A DNA stretch of 64,000 bases from CBDFLT01 sp965249225. Lineage in GTDB: Bacteria > Chloroflexota > Dehalococcoidia > Lucifugimonadales > G963668185. The notes below the pieces were generated by a model. That model saw only the letters and a program-made list of their open reading frames with translations. It ran no database searches and was not told the origin of the DNA. Below, piece after piece: positions 25,601 to 34,247 of this stretch. Position numbers and translations under genes: made by a program. Location: positions 180,735 through 244,734 of the forward strand of contig CBDFLT010000006.1 in assembly GCA_965249225.1 (NCBI GenBank), given 5' to 3'. Positions within the stretch are counted from its first letter, which is position 1. The number at the start of each line of letters is the position of its first letter.

Positions 25601-26893
25601 GTGATCGAACGGTACTCCAGGCCCAGAATGAAGCAGGTCTGGTCCGACGAGAACAAGTACGACAAGTGGCTCCAGGTGGAACTGGCCGTGTGCGAGGCGT
25701 GGACAGACGAAGGGGTGATCCCCACCAAGGACATGGTCAAGCTGCGGGGCGCCAGATATGACATCCAGCGGCTCAACGAGGTTCTACAGCGAACGCGTCA
25801 CGAGATGACCGCCTTTCTCCAATCCATCACCGAAAGCCTCGGTGCGGAAGGACGATGGCTTCACCTGGGACTCACCACCCACGACGTCTGGGACACGGCG
25901 ACCAGCCTTCAGATGACGGAAGCGGTTGATCTGCTGGATGAAGATATCGTCGACCTGATGGATGCACTAAAGGCCCAGGCACTGGAGCACAAAGATACCA
26001 TCATGATGGGCCGTACCCACGGAGTCCACGCCGAGCCGATCACCTTCGGACTCAAAGTGGCGCTGTGGTGGGACGAAATGAGGCGCAACCGCCAGCGTCT
26101 AAAACAGGCCAGGGAGTCCATCGCGGTGGGCAAGATCTCAGGCCCCGTCGGCACCCACGCGACCGTCTCCCCCAAGGTGGAGGCCAACGCATGCACGCGC
26201 CTGGAGGTCAAGGCGGCCGCGGCGTCCAACCAGGTCCTGCAGCGGGACCGCCACGCCCATCTGGTCACGACCCTGGCCCTCATCGGCGCGTCCCTGGAGA
26301 AGTTCGCCACCGAAATCCGCGGGCTCCAGCGCACGGAAATCAGGGAGGTCGAGGAACCCTTCGGAGAGGGTCAGACCGGCTCCTCTTCTATGCCCCATAA
26401 GCGCAATCCTGAGCTCTCCGAGCGCGTCTGCGGGCTGGCACGGCTGATTCGGGGCCATGCGGTGACGGCTCTGGAGAACGTGGCGCTATGGGGCGAGCGA
26501 GACATAAGCCACTCCTCGGCGGAACGAGTCATCCTGCCCGACTCATGTCTCGCCCTAGACTACATCACCGACCTGTTCAGCGGCGTGATCAGGGGCATGA
26601 AGGTCTACCCAGAGCGCATGAAGCAAAACATGGAGTCCACCAGGGGGCTCATGTTCTCTCAGCGGGTATTGCTCGCCCTGATCAAGCAGGGAATGAGCCG
26701 GGAAGACGCCTACGAAGCCGTCCAGCGAAACTCCATGAAGGTATGGGACGAAGGACGAGACTTTCCAGAGGTTATCCGCGAAGATCCCAATGTCAGCTCA
26801 CGGCTCTCCCAAAATGAGCTGGATGACTTATTCGACTACCAATACTACATCAGGCATGTCGATGAAATCTTTGAACGCCTCCAACTGGCCTAG
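25601..26893 (+). CDS. purB: Adenylosuccinate lyase
   Basis: A 430-aa fumarase/aspartase-superfamily enzyme used twice in purine synthesis (SAICAR to AICAR, and adenylosuccinate to AMP). It has GRTHGVHAEPITFG, GKISGPVGTHA, the catalytic signature GSSSMPHKRNPE and RDISHSSAERVILPD. The GTG start at 25601 follows GAGGA. The stop is 6 nt before the purC start. Confidence 0.97.
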   Translation: MIERYSRPRMKQVWSDENKYDKWLQVELAVCEAWTDEGVIPTKDMVKLRGARYDIQRLNEVLQRTRHEMTAFLQSITESLGAEGRWLHLGLTTHDVWDTATSLQMTEAVDLLDEDIVDLMDALKAQALEHKDTIMMGRTHGVHAEPITFGLKVALWWDEMRRNRQRLKQARESIAVGKISGPVGTHATVSPKVEANACTRLEVKAAAASNQVLQRDRHAHLVTTLALIGASLEKFATEIRGLQRTEIREVEEPFGEGQTGSSSMPHKRNPELSERVCGLARLIRGHAVTALENVALWGERDISHSSAERVILPDSCLALDYITDLFSGVIRGMKVYPERMKQNMESTRGLMFSQRVLLALIKQGMSREDAYEAVQRNSMKVWDEGRDFPEVIREDPNVSSRLSQNELDDLFDYQYYIRHVDEIFERLQLA

Positions 26894-26899
26894 TGCTAA

Positions 26900-27775
26900 A
26901 TGACTTCTGTTCGAGAGACCAACCTACCTGACCTGGCCTACCGCGGCAAAGTTCGTGACACGTACAACTGGGGCGACGGCCTTCTGCTGATGGTGGCTAC
27001 CGACCGAATTTCGGCGTTCGACGTCGTGCTACCCACAGTGATCCCAGAAAAGGGAGCGGTGCTGTGTCAGCTGTCGGCGTTCTGGTTCGAGAAGACCTCG
27101 CACCTGATGCCCAACCACTTCGTTCGCCTGACCACCGCCGAGAATACGCAGCCTCTGTCCCGAGAGGAGGCACGACGGGCGATGGTGGTCCGCAGTGCTG
27201 AGCGCATCGACATCGAGTGCATCGTGAGGGGCTACATCACCGGCTCGGCCTGGGCCGAATACCGGCGACGCGGCACCGTCTCGGAACAGTCCATGCCCTC
27301 CGGGCTAAGGGAGGGGGACAGGTTCCCTCAACCCCTCTTCACGCCGACGACGAAGGCCGACACCGGCCACGATGAGAGCATGACCGTCCGGCAGATGGAA
27401 GATGCGATAGGCAAAGACCTGACGAGGGAGCTTGAGGAAAAGTCCGTCGCAATCTACACCTTCTCCCGCGATCTGGCACTCGAGAAAGGTATAATTATCG
27501 CGGACACCAAGATGGAGTTCGGCTTCATCCATGGCCGTGTGGCCCTGATCGACGAGCTTCTGACGCCCGATTCCAGCCGGTTCTGGGACGCCGAGGGGTA
27601 CAAACCCGGCAGGTCGCAGCCTAACTTCGACAAGCAGTTCGTCAGGGACTGGCTGAATACGCAGGGCTGGGACCACGAGCCGCCCGCGCCAGAGCTGCCG
27701 GAGAACGTGGTGGAGAAGACCCGGCAGCGCTATCTGGAGGCGTTTCGAAGGCTCACCGGACGCGCGATCGCCTAG
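26900..27775 (+). CDS. purC: SAICAR synthase
   Basis: A 291-aa enzyme joining aspartate to CAIR. It has YRGKVRDTYNWGDGLLLMV, TDRISAFDVVLPT, IECIVRGYITGSAW and IIADTKMEFGF. It resembles the longer Saccharomyces-type PurC with a C-terminal extension (DKQFVRDWLNTQGWDHEPP). It is separated from purB by six bases and is probably co-transcribed and translationally linked. Confidence 0.97.
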   Translation: MTSVRETNLPDLAYRGKVRDTYNWGDGLLLMVATDRISAFDVVLPTVIPEKGAVLCQLSAFWFEKTSHLMPNHFVRLTTAENTQPLSREEARRAMVVRSAERIDIECIVRGYITGSAWAEYRRRGTVSEQSMPSGLREGDRFPQPLFTPTTKADTGHDESMTVRQMEDAIGKDLTRELEEKSVAIYTFSRDLALEKGIIIADTKMEFGFIHGRVALIDELLTPDSSRFWDAEGYKPGRSQPNFDKQFVRDWLNTQGWDHEPPAPELPENVVEKTRQRYLEAFRRLTGRAIA

Positions 27776-27856
27776 AAGGCTGACAGCACGTCCGGCCAGC
27801 GGGCTAGGAAGAACCGCCGTGAGTCGGGGTGCTCACGCGAGGACGAAAAGGGATTT

Positions 27857-28486
27857 ATGGCATCACGCGAAAGAAGGTCTAAGGAAAGACCGACCCGGAC
27901 TCAAGCGAGGGCGGCACGCCGCGCCCGAAAGAAGACACGAAAGAATTTCATAAAGTTTGGCGCCTTTGGCGCCGTCTTGATAATTGCTCTAGTGTTTATA
28001 TTCTCCCTGTTCGCGGGCAGCATTACTCCCTTCGTAGGCGGAAGCAGTAGTGGAAGTGGAAGCATCGGCGAGCGGTTCTCCGACCAGGGAAGAGACCACA
28101 TCGCCCTTGGGGCTGAACACGCACCATACAACTCGATACCAGCAACCTCCGGGTGGCACTACGACTTCCCACATGCGCCGGCGGCATGGGGTATTTACGA
28201 TGAGCCGCTGCCAGACGAGGTCCTCGTGCACAACCTGGAGCACGGGGGCATCGGCATCCACTATTACTGCCCTGATGGCTGTGACGCGCTGATCGCACAA
28301 CTGGCAGCTATAGTGAACCGAGGTAGCGAGGTCCTTTTGTCTCCATACCCTGACTTGGACACCACTATTGCCCTGACGGCTTGGAATTTCATCGACAAGT
28401 TCAACGCGTTCGACGAGGCCAGGATTCAGACTTTTATAGACGATCACATGAACTCGCGTAGGGCGCCAGAGGCGCCGGCCAGATAG
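27857..28486 (+). CDS. DUF3105 membrane-anchored protein, copy A
   Basis: A 209-aa protein. The N-terminus is strongly basic (residues 1-30), then one membrane anchor (FGAFGAVLIIALVFIFSLFAG, ~33-53) and an external DUF3105 domain: HIALGAEHAPYNSIPATSGWH, LVHNLEHGGIGIHYYCPDGC and LTAWNFIDKF. The conserved His and Cys residues suggest metal or redox chemistry, but the function is unknown. It is followed by a paralogue at 28627-29193 with the same core motifs, so the pair arose by tandem duplication. It sits within the purine cluster. Confidence 0.82.
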   Translation: MASRERRSKERPTRTQARAARRARKKTRKNFIKFGAFGAVLIIALVFIFSLFAGSITPFVGGSSSGSGSIGERFSDQGRDHIALGAEHAPYNSIPATSGWHYDFPHAPAAWGIYDEPLPDEVLVHNLEHGGIGIHYYCPDGCDALIAQLAAIVNRGSEVLLSPYPDLDTTIALTAWNFIDKFNAFDEARIQTFIDDHMNSRRAPEAPAR

Positions 28487-28626
28487 ATCTTGATGTCCCA
28501 GGCATTAGCTCTCGTCAACTGCGAATCCATGGTAATCCCATCTGACCGACAGGCCTCAGCCTGTGACAGGCTCTCGTGGAGTCCAGGCGTAGGAGACCGC
28601 CTTTCCCAGCTAGGAGGTGCGAGGTG

Positions 28627-29193
28627 ATGACCGCAGCGCAACGTAGCGGCATTATTGCATTCATTGCAGGGGTCCTCATCGTTGTAGTCGCAGCCTCATG
28701 CGGTAGCTCGGAAGAGTCGGTCTCTGAAGATGAGCAACCTACCCCTACCCCTACAACGGAAACGGGCGTCAATTGGGTTGAAGTCCCGGACCGTGGCACC
28801 TCTCACATCGACCCCGGAGCCGAACACCCGCCTTACAACTCAACGCCGGCGACGTCGGGATGGCACTACGGCCATCCGTTCGGACCGGCCAAGTGGGGCG
28901 TCTATGACGAGCCGCTGCCCGACGAGATCCTTGTGCACAACCTGGAGCACGGGGGTATCGGCATTCACTACGACTGTCCCGCTGGATGTCCAAATCTTGT
29001 AGAAAAGCTGGAGGATCTCGCGCTACGCACCCAGAGAGCCGTGCTATCTCCGTACCCAGGCATGGATACCACCATCGCCCTTACGGCGTGGAACTTCATC
29101 GACAATTCCGAAGAGTTCGACGGTGCGAGGATACAGGCCTTCATCGATGCCCATCTCGACTCTGGACGCGCTCCTGAATCCGGACACAGGTAG
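28627..29193 (+). CDS. DUF3105 lipoprotein, copy B
   Basis: A 188-aa paralogue of the preceding gene, here anchored as a lipoprotein: hydrophobic IIAFIAGVLIVVVAASC with lipobox AASC, then an acidic Pro/Thr linker. The DUF3105 core matches copy A almost word for word (AEHPPYNSTPATSGWHYG, VYDEPLPDEILVHNLEHGG, IGIHYDCPAGC). AGGAGG lies upstream, and the start is the ATG at 28627 or the adjacent GTG at 28624. It ends 10 nt before purS. Confidence 0.82.
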   Translation: MTAAQRSGIIAFIAGVLIVVVAASCGSSEESVSEDEQPTPTPTTETGVNWVEVPDRGTSHIDPGAEHPPYNSTPATSGWHYGHPFGPAKWGVYDEPLPDEILVHNLEHGGIGIHYDCPAGCPNLVEKLEDLALRTQRAVLSPYPGMDTTIALTAWNFIDNSEEFDGARIQAFIDAHLDSGRAPESGHR

Positions 29194-29203
29194 GTAGGGT
29201 AAA

Positions 29204-29461
29204 TTGTTCCTGGCCAAAGTGATTGTTACCCTCAAGCCCACCGTGAACGACCCCCAAGGGCAGACCATCCGAGGCGGCCTAAAGGAACTCGGTTTCGACA
29301 CCGTAGAGGGTGTGAGGGCCGGCAAGTACATGGAGATCCGTATCGACGAGGCAAATGAAGAATCCGCGGGCTGCAGAGTCGCCGAGATGTGCGACAAGCT
29401 GCTCGCCAACCCCGTGATCGAAGATTTTTCCTTCGAACTGGAGCGGATCGACGGCCGGTGA
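29204..29461 (+). CDS. purS: Phosphoribosylformylglycinamidine synthase subunit PurS
   Basis: An 85-aa small subunit of the three-part FGAM synthase (PurS-PurQ-PurL). Family features are KVIVTLKPTVNDPQGQTI, LKELGFDTVEGVRAGKYMEI and ANPVIEDFSFEL. The TTG start at 29204 is the only suitable one. PurQ and PurL, which normally follow, are absent here: the next gene lies on the other strand. The cluster therefore breaks after purS. Confidence 0.9.
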   Translation: MFLAKVIVTLKPTVNDPQGQTIRGGLKELGFDTVEGVRAGKYMEIRIDEANEESAGCRVAEMCDKLLANPVIEDFSFELERIDGR

Positions 29462-29469
29462 GACGTATC

Positions 29470-29625
29470 TTATTCCGGCTCCAGACGGACCTCGTATCCG
29501 ACGCGCGCACTGGGAGCACCGAACTTCGTCATAACCAGGCGTAGGTCAATCGGACTGCCGGGGACGAGGTCGGACCGTATGATTGTCGACCACTCGCGGG
29601 CGGTCCCGCCCACCGCCGTGTGAGG
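29470..29625 (-). other. In-frame coding extension beyond the lipoprotein TGA
   Basis: After the TGA at 29628-29626 the same frame stays open for 51 codons with GC-rich third positions (ARE, WSTIIRSDLVPGSPIDLRLV, MTKFGAPSARVGYEVRLEPE) and ends at TAA 29472-29470. No other gene explains this stretch. A hairpin GGCGGT/ACCGCC with a GGGCGGG loop begins 8 nt after the TGA. It is either the true C-terminus of the lipoprotein, cut by a nonsense mutation, or a recoded continuation. Confidence 0.45.
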
Positions 29626-30162
29626 TCAACCCGGCTTAAAGGGGTCGGGCCCATCGTTCAAGTCGCCCGAGTCACTCAAAAAGAATGACCGTTTCCCCGA
29701 TGAGAGCGTTGCGGTTAGCTGATTGTCGAATACCCCTCCTGGCGGCACCTTAGGGCGTCCTTCCGCGTCAGACCAGTCCACCGTTGCGCAGCCAGACAAA
29801 GGATGCTCCCTGGAGCAGGTTTGTGTCGGGCGCCCGGCGTCGTGCAGCGCGAGCACTAACCGCAGGCCCTTCGTGGAGCCTATATCCTGGGGCACGCTCT
29901 GAGTAACGGTCAGGACCTCATGGAACCCCGGCTCACCAAAGGACTGGGCCGCCGGCAGCTCAAATTCTCCGATGGCCAGGATCACCGGAAAGGTGCGTGA
30001 AGGCTCGGGGACCTCGGTTTGAGGCGGCTGCTCTGCCTGCGTGGGTGACGCAACCCTCTCGGGTTCTTCGGGCGATACGACGGCGCTGGAATCGCAGGCA
30101 ACAAAAATCAGCACGGCCACCGCCGGAAGCAAACCTAGGGCTCGGTTCGCGGGGTAACGCAT
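29626..30162 (-). CDS. Lipoprotein of unknown function, in-frame TGA near end
   Basis: A 178-aa predicted lipoprotein starting at the ATG at 30162. The signal is ALGLLPAVAVLIFVAC with lipobox FVAC, then a Pro/Glu/Thr-rich linker. The outer domain is beta-rich (FPVILAIGEFELPAAQ, GLRLVLALHDAGR), with two Cys in TCSREHPLSGC that could form a disulfide. I do not recognise a family. The frame stops at TGA but coding-like sequence continues in frame to 29470, so the real protein may be ~230 aa. It is convergent with purS. Confidence 0.6.
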   Translation of the reverse strand: MRYPANRALGLLPAVAVLIFVACDSSAVVSPEEPERVASPTQAEQPPQTEVPEPSRTFPVILAIGEFELPAAQSFGEPGFHEVLTVTQSVPQDIGSTKGLRLVLALHDAGRPTQTCSREHPLSGCATVDWSDAEGRPKVPPGGVFDNQLTATLSSGKRSFFLSDSGDLNDGPDPFKPG

Positions 30163-30238
30163 CTGCAATCTCGCTTAGCTTGCCAAACCAGGGGTTCCCG
30201 AGTCCGCCGTCAAGTGAGGCAAAGCGCTCACCGATGCC

Positions 30239-30835
30239 CTACTCTATCGTCCCCTTGGTGCTGGGCACGTCACCCCCAAGGCGTTCGTCCAGGACCAGCG
30301 CCATCCGCAGGGCCTTCGCGAGGGCTTTTAGAATGGCTTCGGCCTTGTGGTGGTTGTTTTCACCGGAGAGTAAGCGGACGTGGAGGTTGAATGCGCCCTC
30401 ACGGGCTAAGGCCTCAAGAAAATGCTCGATAAGGTCACCCGTCAGCCCACCAAGATCGCCCTCGCCGATATCGGCCTCTATCACGGCGTAACCGCGACCG
30501 CTGAAATCTACGACGGCCAGAGCGAGGGCCTCATCAAGAGGCACATATGCGTGTCCCATACGGGTAATGCCACGTCCATCGCCCACGGCCTCCCGAAAGG
30601 CACGCCCCAAGACGATCCCGGTGTCCTCCACCAGGTGGTGCCAGCCTACCTCTACATCGCCCTTAGCAGTTAAAGTAAGGTCGATGAGGCCGTGACGTGA
30701 GAGCTGAGCCACCAGGTGATCGAACATGGGGTTGCTCGTGTCCACCTTGTAGTGGCCCCGCCCATCGATATTCAACTCCACCGAGACCTGGGTCTCAGAC
30801 GTCTGGCGGCTAAGCTTGGCTGTTCGATCGTCCAG
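30239..30835 (-). CDS. hisB: Imidazoleglycerol-phosphate dehydratase, probable CTG start
   Basis: A histidine-synthesis enzyme that removes water from IGP. Metal-binding His motifs are WHHLVEDTG and ENNHHKAEA, and the N-domain is VELNIDGRGHYKVDT. The first standard start is a GTG at 30781, but that would cut off the conserved RTAKLSRQTSETQVSV strand present in the frame upstream. Reading from a CTG at 30835 gives 198 aa, the usual length, and GAGGAGG lies 6 nt before it. No ATG, GTG or TTG lies in frame between 30781 and the upstream frame. It is the last gene of the his operon, 222 nt after hisC. Confidence 0.85.
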   Translation of the reverse strand: MDDRTAKLSRQTSETQVSVELNIDGRGHYKVDTSNPMFDHLVAQLSRHGLIDLTLTAKGDVEVGWHHLVEDTGIVLGRAFREAVGDGRGITRMGHAYVPLDEALALAVVDFSGRGYAVIEADIGEGDLGGLTGDLIEHFLEALAREGAFNLHVRLLSGENNHHKAEAILKALAKALRMALVLDERLGGDVPSTKGTIE

Positions 30836-31057
30836 AAGAGGCCTCCTCAGGCATGGTCGCGGGCAGTCTAAGGGTTCACATGTGGCTTCGCCAGGCAGAA
30901 ACGACCAGCGTTAGACGCTCTTTGCGCGAGAGGCTCCGAAACCATCCCAAATAGTGATAAGCGATTCTTCGTCGTACTCAGAGTGACAACTGGACACGCA
31001 TATTGCGTTGAATGGGTTATTTTGCGTTTTTGTTAGCTTTCATTGAAGCCGGTACGC

Positions 31058-32146
31058 TCACAAAAACTCCCCTATGGCCGCCACCAGCTTGTCGGTCTGT
31101 TCGGGTGTCCCAACCGCCACCCGGAAGCAGTCGCTCAACCGTTCAGACCTGAAGTTCCGCACAAAGATGCCCCTGTGGGCCAGGCGATCATAGACCTCCT
31201 GGGCCCGTCCTGGAGGGAACTGGCACAGGACGAAATTACCATTTGAGGGCCAGGGGGTCACGCCAGGTATATCCGTCAGGAGCGAGGCCATCCTCTCCCG
31301 CTCATCTACAATCCTACCCACGTTCTCCAGGAGCGCCGGTGCATCCTCCAGAGACGCCAAAAGGGCCACCTCGGCGGCAATGCTCACGCTGTACGGTGGC
31401 TTGATGTGGAAAATATGCCCAATAAGCTGTGGGCTCATGATGCCATAGCCAACACGCAGCCCAGCCAGTCCGGCCCATTTGCTCATGGTCCTCAACACCA
31501 CCAGGTTTTCGTGCTCATTCACCAGCGGCGCCACGGTCTGGCCGCAGAACTCGTAGTACGCCTCGTCAATAACAACCACTAGTCCGGTATCCAGCAACGC
31601 CCTAACCTGCGTCTCTGAAGCCAGGTTGCCGGTGGGGTTGTTGGGCGAGCTGACGAAAATGACCTTGGTCTGAGAATCAACCGCGCCCTTGACCGCCTCC
31701 ACATCGACGTCGAAGGCCTCGTCGCGTGGCACCATGGCTATCTTTCCTCCGGCGATGCGCGCACAAAACCCGTACATCCCGAAGGTGGGATCGCAGTCTA
31801 ATATCTTATCGCCGGGCGAGATGAACAGCCGGAAGAGCAGGTCGATGAGCTCATCGCTTCCCGCCCCTACTATGATGCGCTCATGGTCCATACCGGTGTA
31901 GCCGGACAAAGCAGCCCTCATCTTTCGCTGCCTTGGGTCGGGATACATATGGACGGGGAGATTGGCCAGCGCCTCTATGGCCCTGGGGGAGGCGCCATAG
32001 GGGTTCTCATTGCCGTTCAGCTTGATTATCTCGTCCGGCTGAACCTCGGCCTGCTCCGCCAGCAGCTCCGGCGGGTCAACAGGATCGTATGTCTGAATCT
32101 CAACCAGGTGCGGCCGGATCAACTTTCCGACGTCCACTCGTCCCAT
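31058..32146 (-). CDS. hisC: Histidinol-phosphate aminotransferase
   Basis: A 362-aa PLP enzyme. Landmarks are IIKLNGNENPYGASP, VGAGSDELIDLL, FVSSPNNPTGN, VVIDEAYYEF, the PLP-lysine region RTMSKWAGLAGLRVGYG and RVAVGTPEQ. The ATG at 32146 is preceded by GGAGGGGAGG. The gene follows hisD by 17 nt. Confidence 0.96.
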   Translation of the reverse strand: MGRVDVGKLIRPHLVEIQTYDPVDPPELLAEQAEVQPDEIIKLNGNENPYGASPRAIEALANLPVHMYPDPRQRKMRAALSGYTGMDHERIIVGAGSDELIDLLFRLFISPGDKILDCDPTFGMYGFCARIAGGKIAMVPRDEAFDVDVEAVKGAVDSQTKVIFVSSPNNPTGNLASETQVRALLDTGLVVVIDEAYYEFCGQTVAPLVNEHENLVVLRTMSKWAGLAGLRVGYGIMSPQLIGHIFHIKPPYSVSIAAEVALLASLEDAPALLENVGRIVDERERMASLLTDIPGVTPWPSNGNFVLCQFPPGRAQEVYDRLAHRGIFVRNFRSERLSDCFRVAVGTPEQTDKLVAAIGEFL

Positions 32147-32163
32147 GAACCTCCCCTCCGTTC

Positions 32164-33495
32164 TTAAGGGCTGTTGAGGAGTTCCTGCCTGATTTCGGCC
32201 GCTTCCGCGTGCCCGGTCAGTCCCTCGGCCCTTCCTATCAACGATGCGGGCCTGGTCAGCTCAATCGAGCGCTCTTTGCTCAGCGCCACGATGGGGCTAA
32301 CCTTGAGGAAGGAACGGACACCCAGGCCCGAGTTGAACTTTGCCGTTCCACCGGTAGGCATGATGTGACTGGGACCGGCGACATAGTCGCCCATTACCTC
32401 ATGCGAGTACTCCCCCAGAAAAATGGCGCCTGCGTTGAGCACGTTGTCCACCTGACTCCACGGGTCCTCGACCATGAGAGAAAGGTGCTCTGGGCCAAAC
32501 TCGTTCGCCAGGTCCAGAGCCTCGTCCAGCTTATCAACGACTACTATGCATCCCCGCTGGTCGAGAGACGCCTGTGCGATGCTGGATCGGGACAAGCGCT
32601 GGGCCCTGAGATCGGCCTCCTTCGCCACTGCGTCGGCAATCACCGGCGACGTGGTGATAAGCACCGGACGGGCCATCTCGTCGTGCTCTGCCTGCGCAAC
32701 CAGGTCGGCCGCGCACAGCGTGGGATTGGCTGTTTCGTCGGCGATAATCACCGTCTCGGTCGGACCGTACAGGCCATCGATGCCAACGTCGCCGTAGACG
32801 AGCTTCTTTGCCAGTGTGACGAAGATGTTGCCAGGACCGCAAATCATGTCCACCTTCGGAATGGTGTCCGTACCGTATGCCATCGCCGCGACGGCCTGCG
32901 CGCCTCCCACCGGGAAGACGCGGTCCACGTGCGCCAAGTCGGTAGCTACCAGCACCGCCGGGTCAGGCCACTGCCCCTGTTTGGGTGGCGTGCACACCAC
33001 CACCTCCTTCACTCCGGCAACCTTGGCGGGAATAGCGGACATGAGGACAGTGGAGGGATACACGGCGGTGCCGCCCGGAACGTAAGCTCCGACCCGATTG
33101 ACCGGGATGAAAATCTCCCCGTAGCCTTCCTCCGAATCGACCCAGCCTTTGGGAAGGCTGGCCTCATGGAACCGGCGTATGCGGTCCGCGGCCGTCGTCA
33201 GAGCTTCGACCAGGTCGGCTGAAACGGCGCGGTAGGCATCCTCGATGCGGGAGCGGGGGACCTCCAGTAAATCGAGCGCGACACCGTCAATCCTGAGCGC
33301 CAGGTCGCGGAGCGCGTCATCTCCCTTCGCACGCACCTGCGTTACGATCATCTCCACGACGGCCCTGGGTGCCAGTGGCTCGCCGAATACCGCCACGATC
33401 CTCTCCTGGACGTGCGGCGGCGCCTGATCTAACCCTAAGCCACGGTCCGAACAGAGGGCCTGCCTGCCCTGTGCCAGACCTCGCACGATCCTCAA
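32164..33495 (-). CDS. hisD: Histidinol dehydrogenase
   Basis: A 443-aa zinc NAD enzyme catalysing the last two steps of histidine synthesis. It has YVPGGTAVYPSTVLMSAIPA, GGAQAVAAMAYGT, GPGNIFVTLAKKLVYG, DLVAQAEHDEMA (Zn Gln/His) and GPSHIMPTGGTAKFNSGLGV. The TTG start overlaps the stop of the preceding gene by four bases (TTGA), implying coupling. Confidence 0.96.
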   Translation of the reverse strand: MRIVRGLAQGRQALCSDRGLGLDQAPPHVQERIVAVFGEPLAPRAVVEMIVTQVRAKGDDALRDLALRIDGVALDLLEVPRSRIEDAYRAVSADLVEALTTAADRIRRFHEASLPKGWVDSEEGYGEIFIPVNRVGAYVPGGTAVYPSTVLMSAIPAKVAGVKEVVVCTPPKQGQWPDPAVLVATDLAHVDRVFPVGGAQAVAAMAYGTDTIPKVDMICGPGNIFVTLAKKLVYGDVGIDGLYGPTETVIIADETANPTLCAADLVAQAEHDEMARPVLITTSPVIADAVAKEADLRAQRLSRSSIAQASLDQRGCIVVVDKLDEALDLANEFGPEHLSLMVEDPWSQVDNVLNAGAIFLGEYSHEVMGDYVAGPSHIMPTGGTAKFNSGLGVRSFLKVSPIVALSKERSIELTRPASLIGRAEGLTGHAEAAEIRQELLNSP

Positions 33496-34238
33496 GAGAG
33501 GTAGTCCGTTAACGTAGTCACCAGGTTTTGGACGGCCTGCTCCCTGAAGCGCTCTACGCGGTCGCGGGGGACCCTCTGGTAGATGAGCTCAAGGCTCTCA
33601 GGCATCGTCCGCAGAAACTCCTCGGCCATGCCATGCGCCGGGTGATCGTCGTCTCCAGCAGCGATGCGACGCGCCATGTGCCGCAAACGGTCCCAAGAGA
33701 ACCCCCGCTCTAGGAATCCCGCGACCCACTGTGACCAGTCGGAAAGGGTATCTGACGGAATGAACCCTACCGCGATTCCGTCACCAACACCGGGAATCAA
33801 CGGAACCGCGGCCTCCGTAACCTCCACAGACTGTCGGTCGAGGTCGAGCTGGAGCGCCCGGTCCATGACCTTGGCGAAGACCTCATTCTCAAACACGCTG
33901 GGGTTTCCAAAGTATGGCCGGTATATCTCCGTTATCCATGTCTCGTCGCTGATGAGGTGCGATATATACCCGGCGATGAAGCCTTGGGTAGGACCATCGT
34001 GGTCGCTTGCATTCTCCAGGTGAGGGTAAGACTGAAATAGTCCTTTGACTCCAGCGCCGATCTCATCGAAGTCGAGTGGCGCAAAGTGGTAGTCCTCACG
34101 ACGCCCGCGGGTAATGGCCCGGATGTCGGGCGATGTGGACCCTAGGAAAACGTATCCCATGTTGTCATCCAGAACAGGGTGTCGCAGCCGCTCAGCCATC
34201 TTTTGAGCCAGGTCTATATGACAAGGAAGATTAGGCAC
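33492..34238 (-). CDS. Zinc-dependent phospholipase C-like protein in his operon
   Basis: A 248-aa helical protein with features of the bacterial zinc phospholipase C/S1-nuclease-like fold: early HIDLAQKM, YVFLGSTSPDIRAITRG, DYHFAPLDFDE and FIAGYISHLISDETW, supplying His and Asp residues for a multi-zinc site. Family members hydrolyse phosphate esters; the role here is unknown. It is embedded in the histidine operon: it starts 9 nt after hisG and its stop overlaps the hisD start. Functional linkage to histidine synthesis is possible but unproven. Confidence 0.6.
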   Translation of the reverse strand: MPNLPCHIDLAQKMAERLRHPVLDDNMGYVFLGSTSPDIRAITRGRREDYHFAPLDFDEIGAGVKGLFQSYPHLENASDHDGPTQGFIAGYISHLISDETWITEIYRPYFGNPSVFENEVFAKVMDRALQLDLDRQSVEVTEAAVPLIPGVGDGIAVGFIPSDTLSDWSQWVAGFLERGFSWDRLRHMARRIAAGDDDHPAHGMAEEFLRTMPESLELIYQRVPRDRVERFREQAVQNLVTTLTDYLS

Positions 34239-34247
34239 CGGTCCTCC

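Noticed and set aside
32209..33222. 337-codon plus-strand frame antisense to hisD
   Set aside because: His/Arg/Gln-rich shadow; hisD is certain on the other strand.
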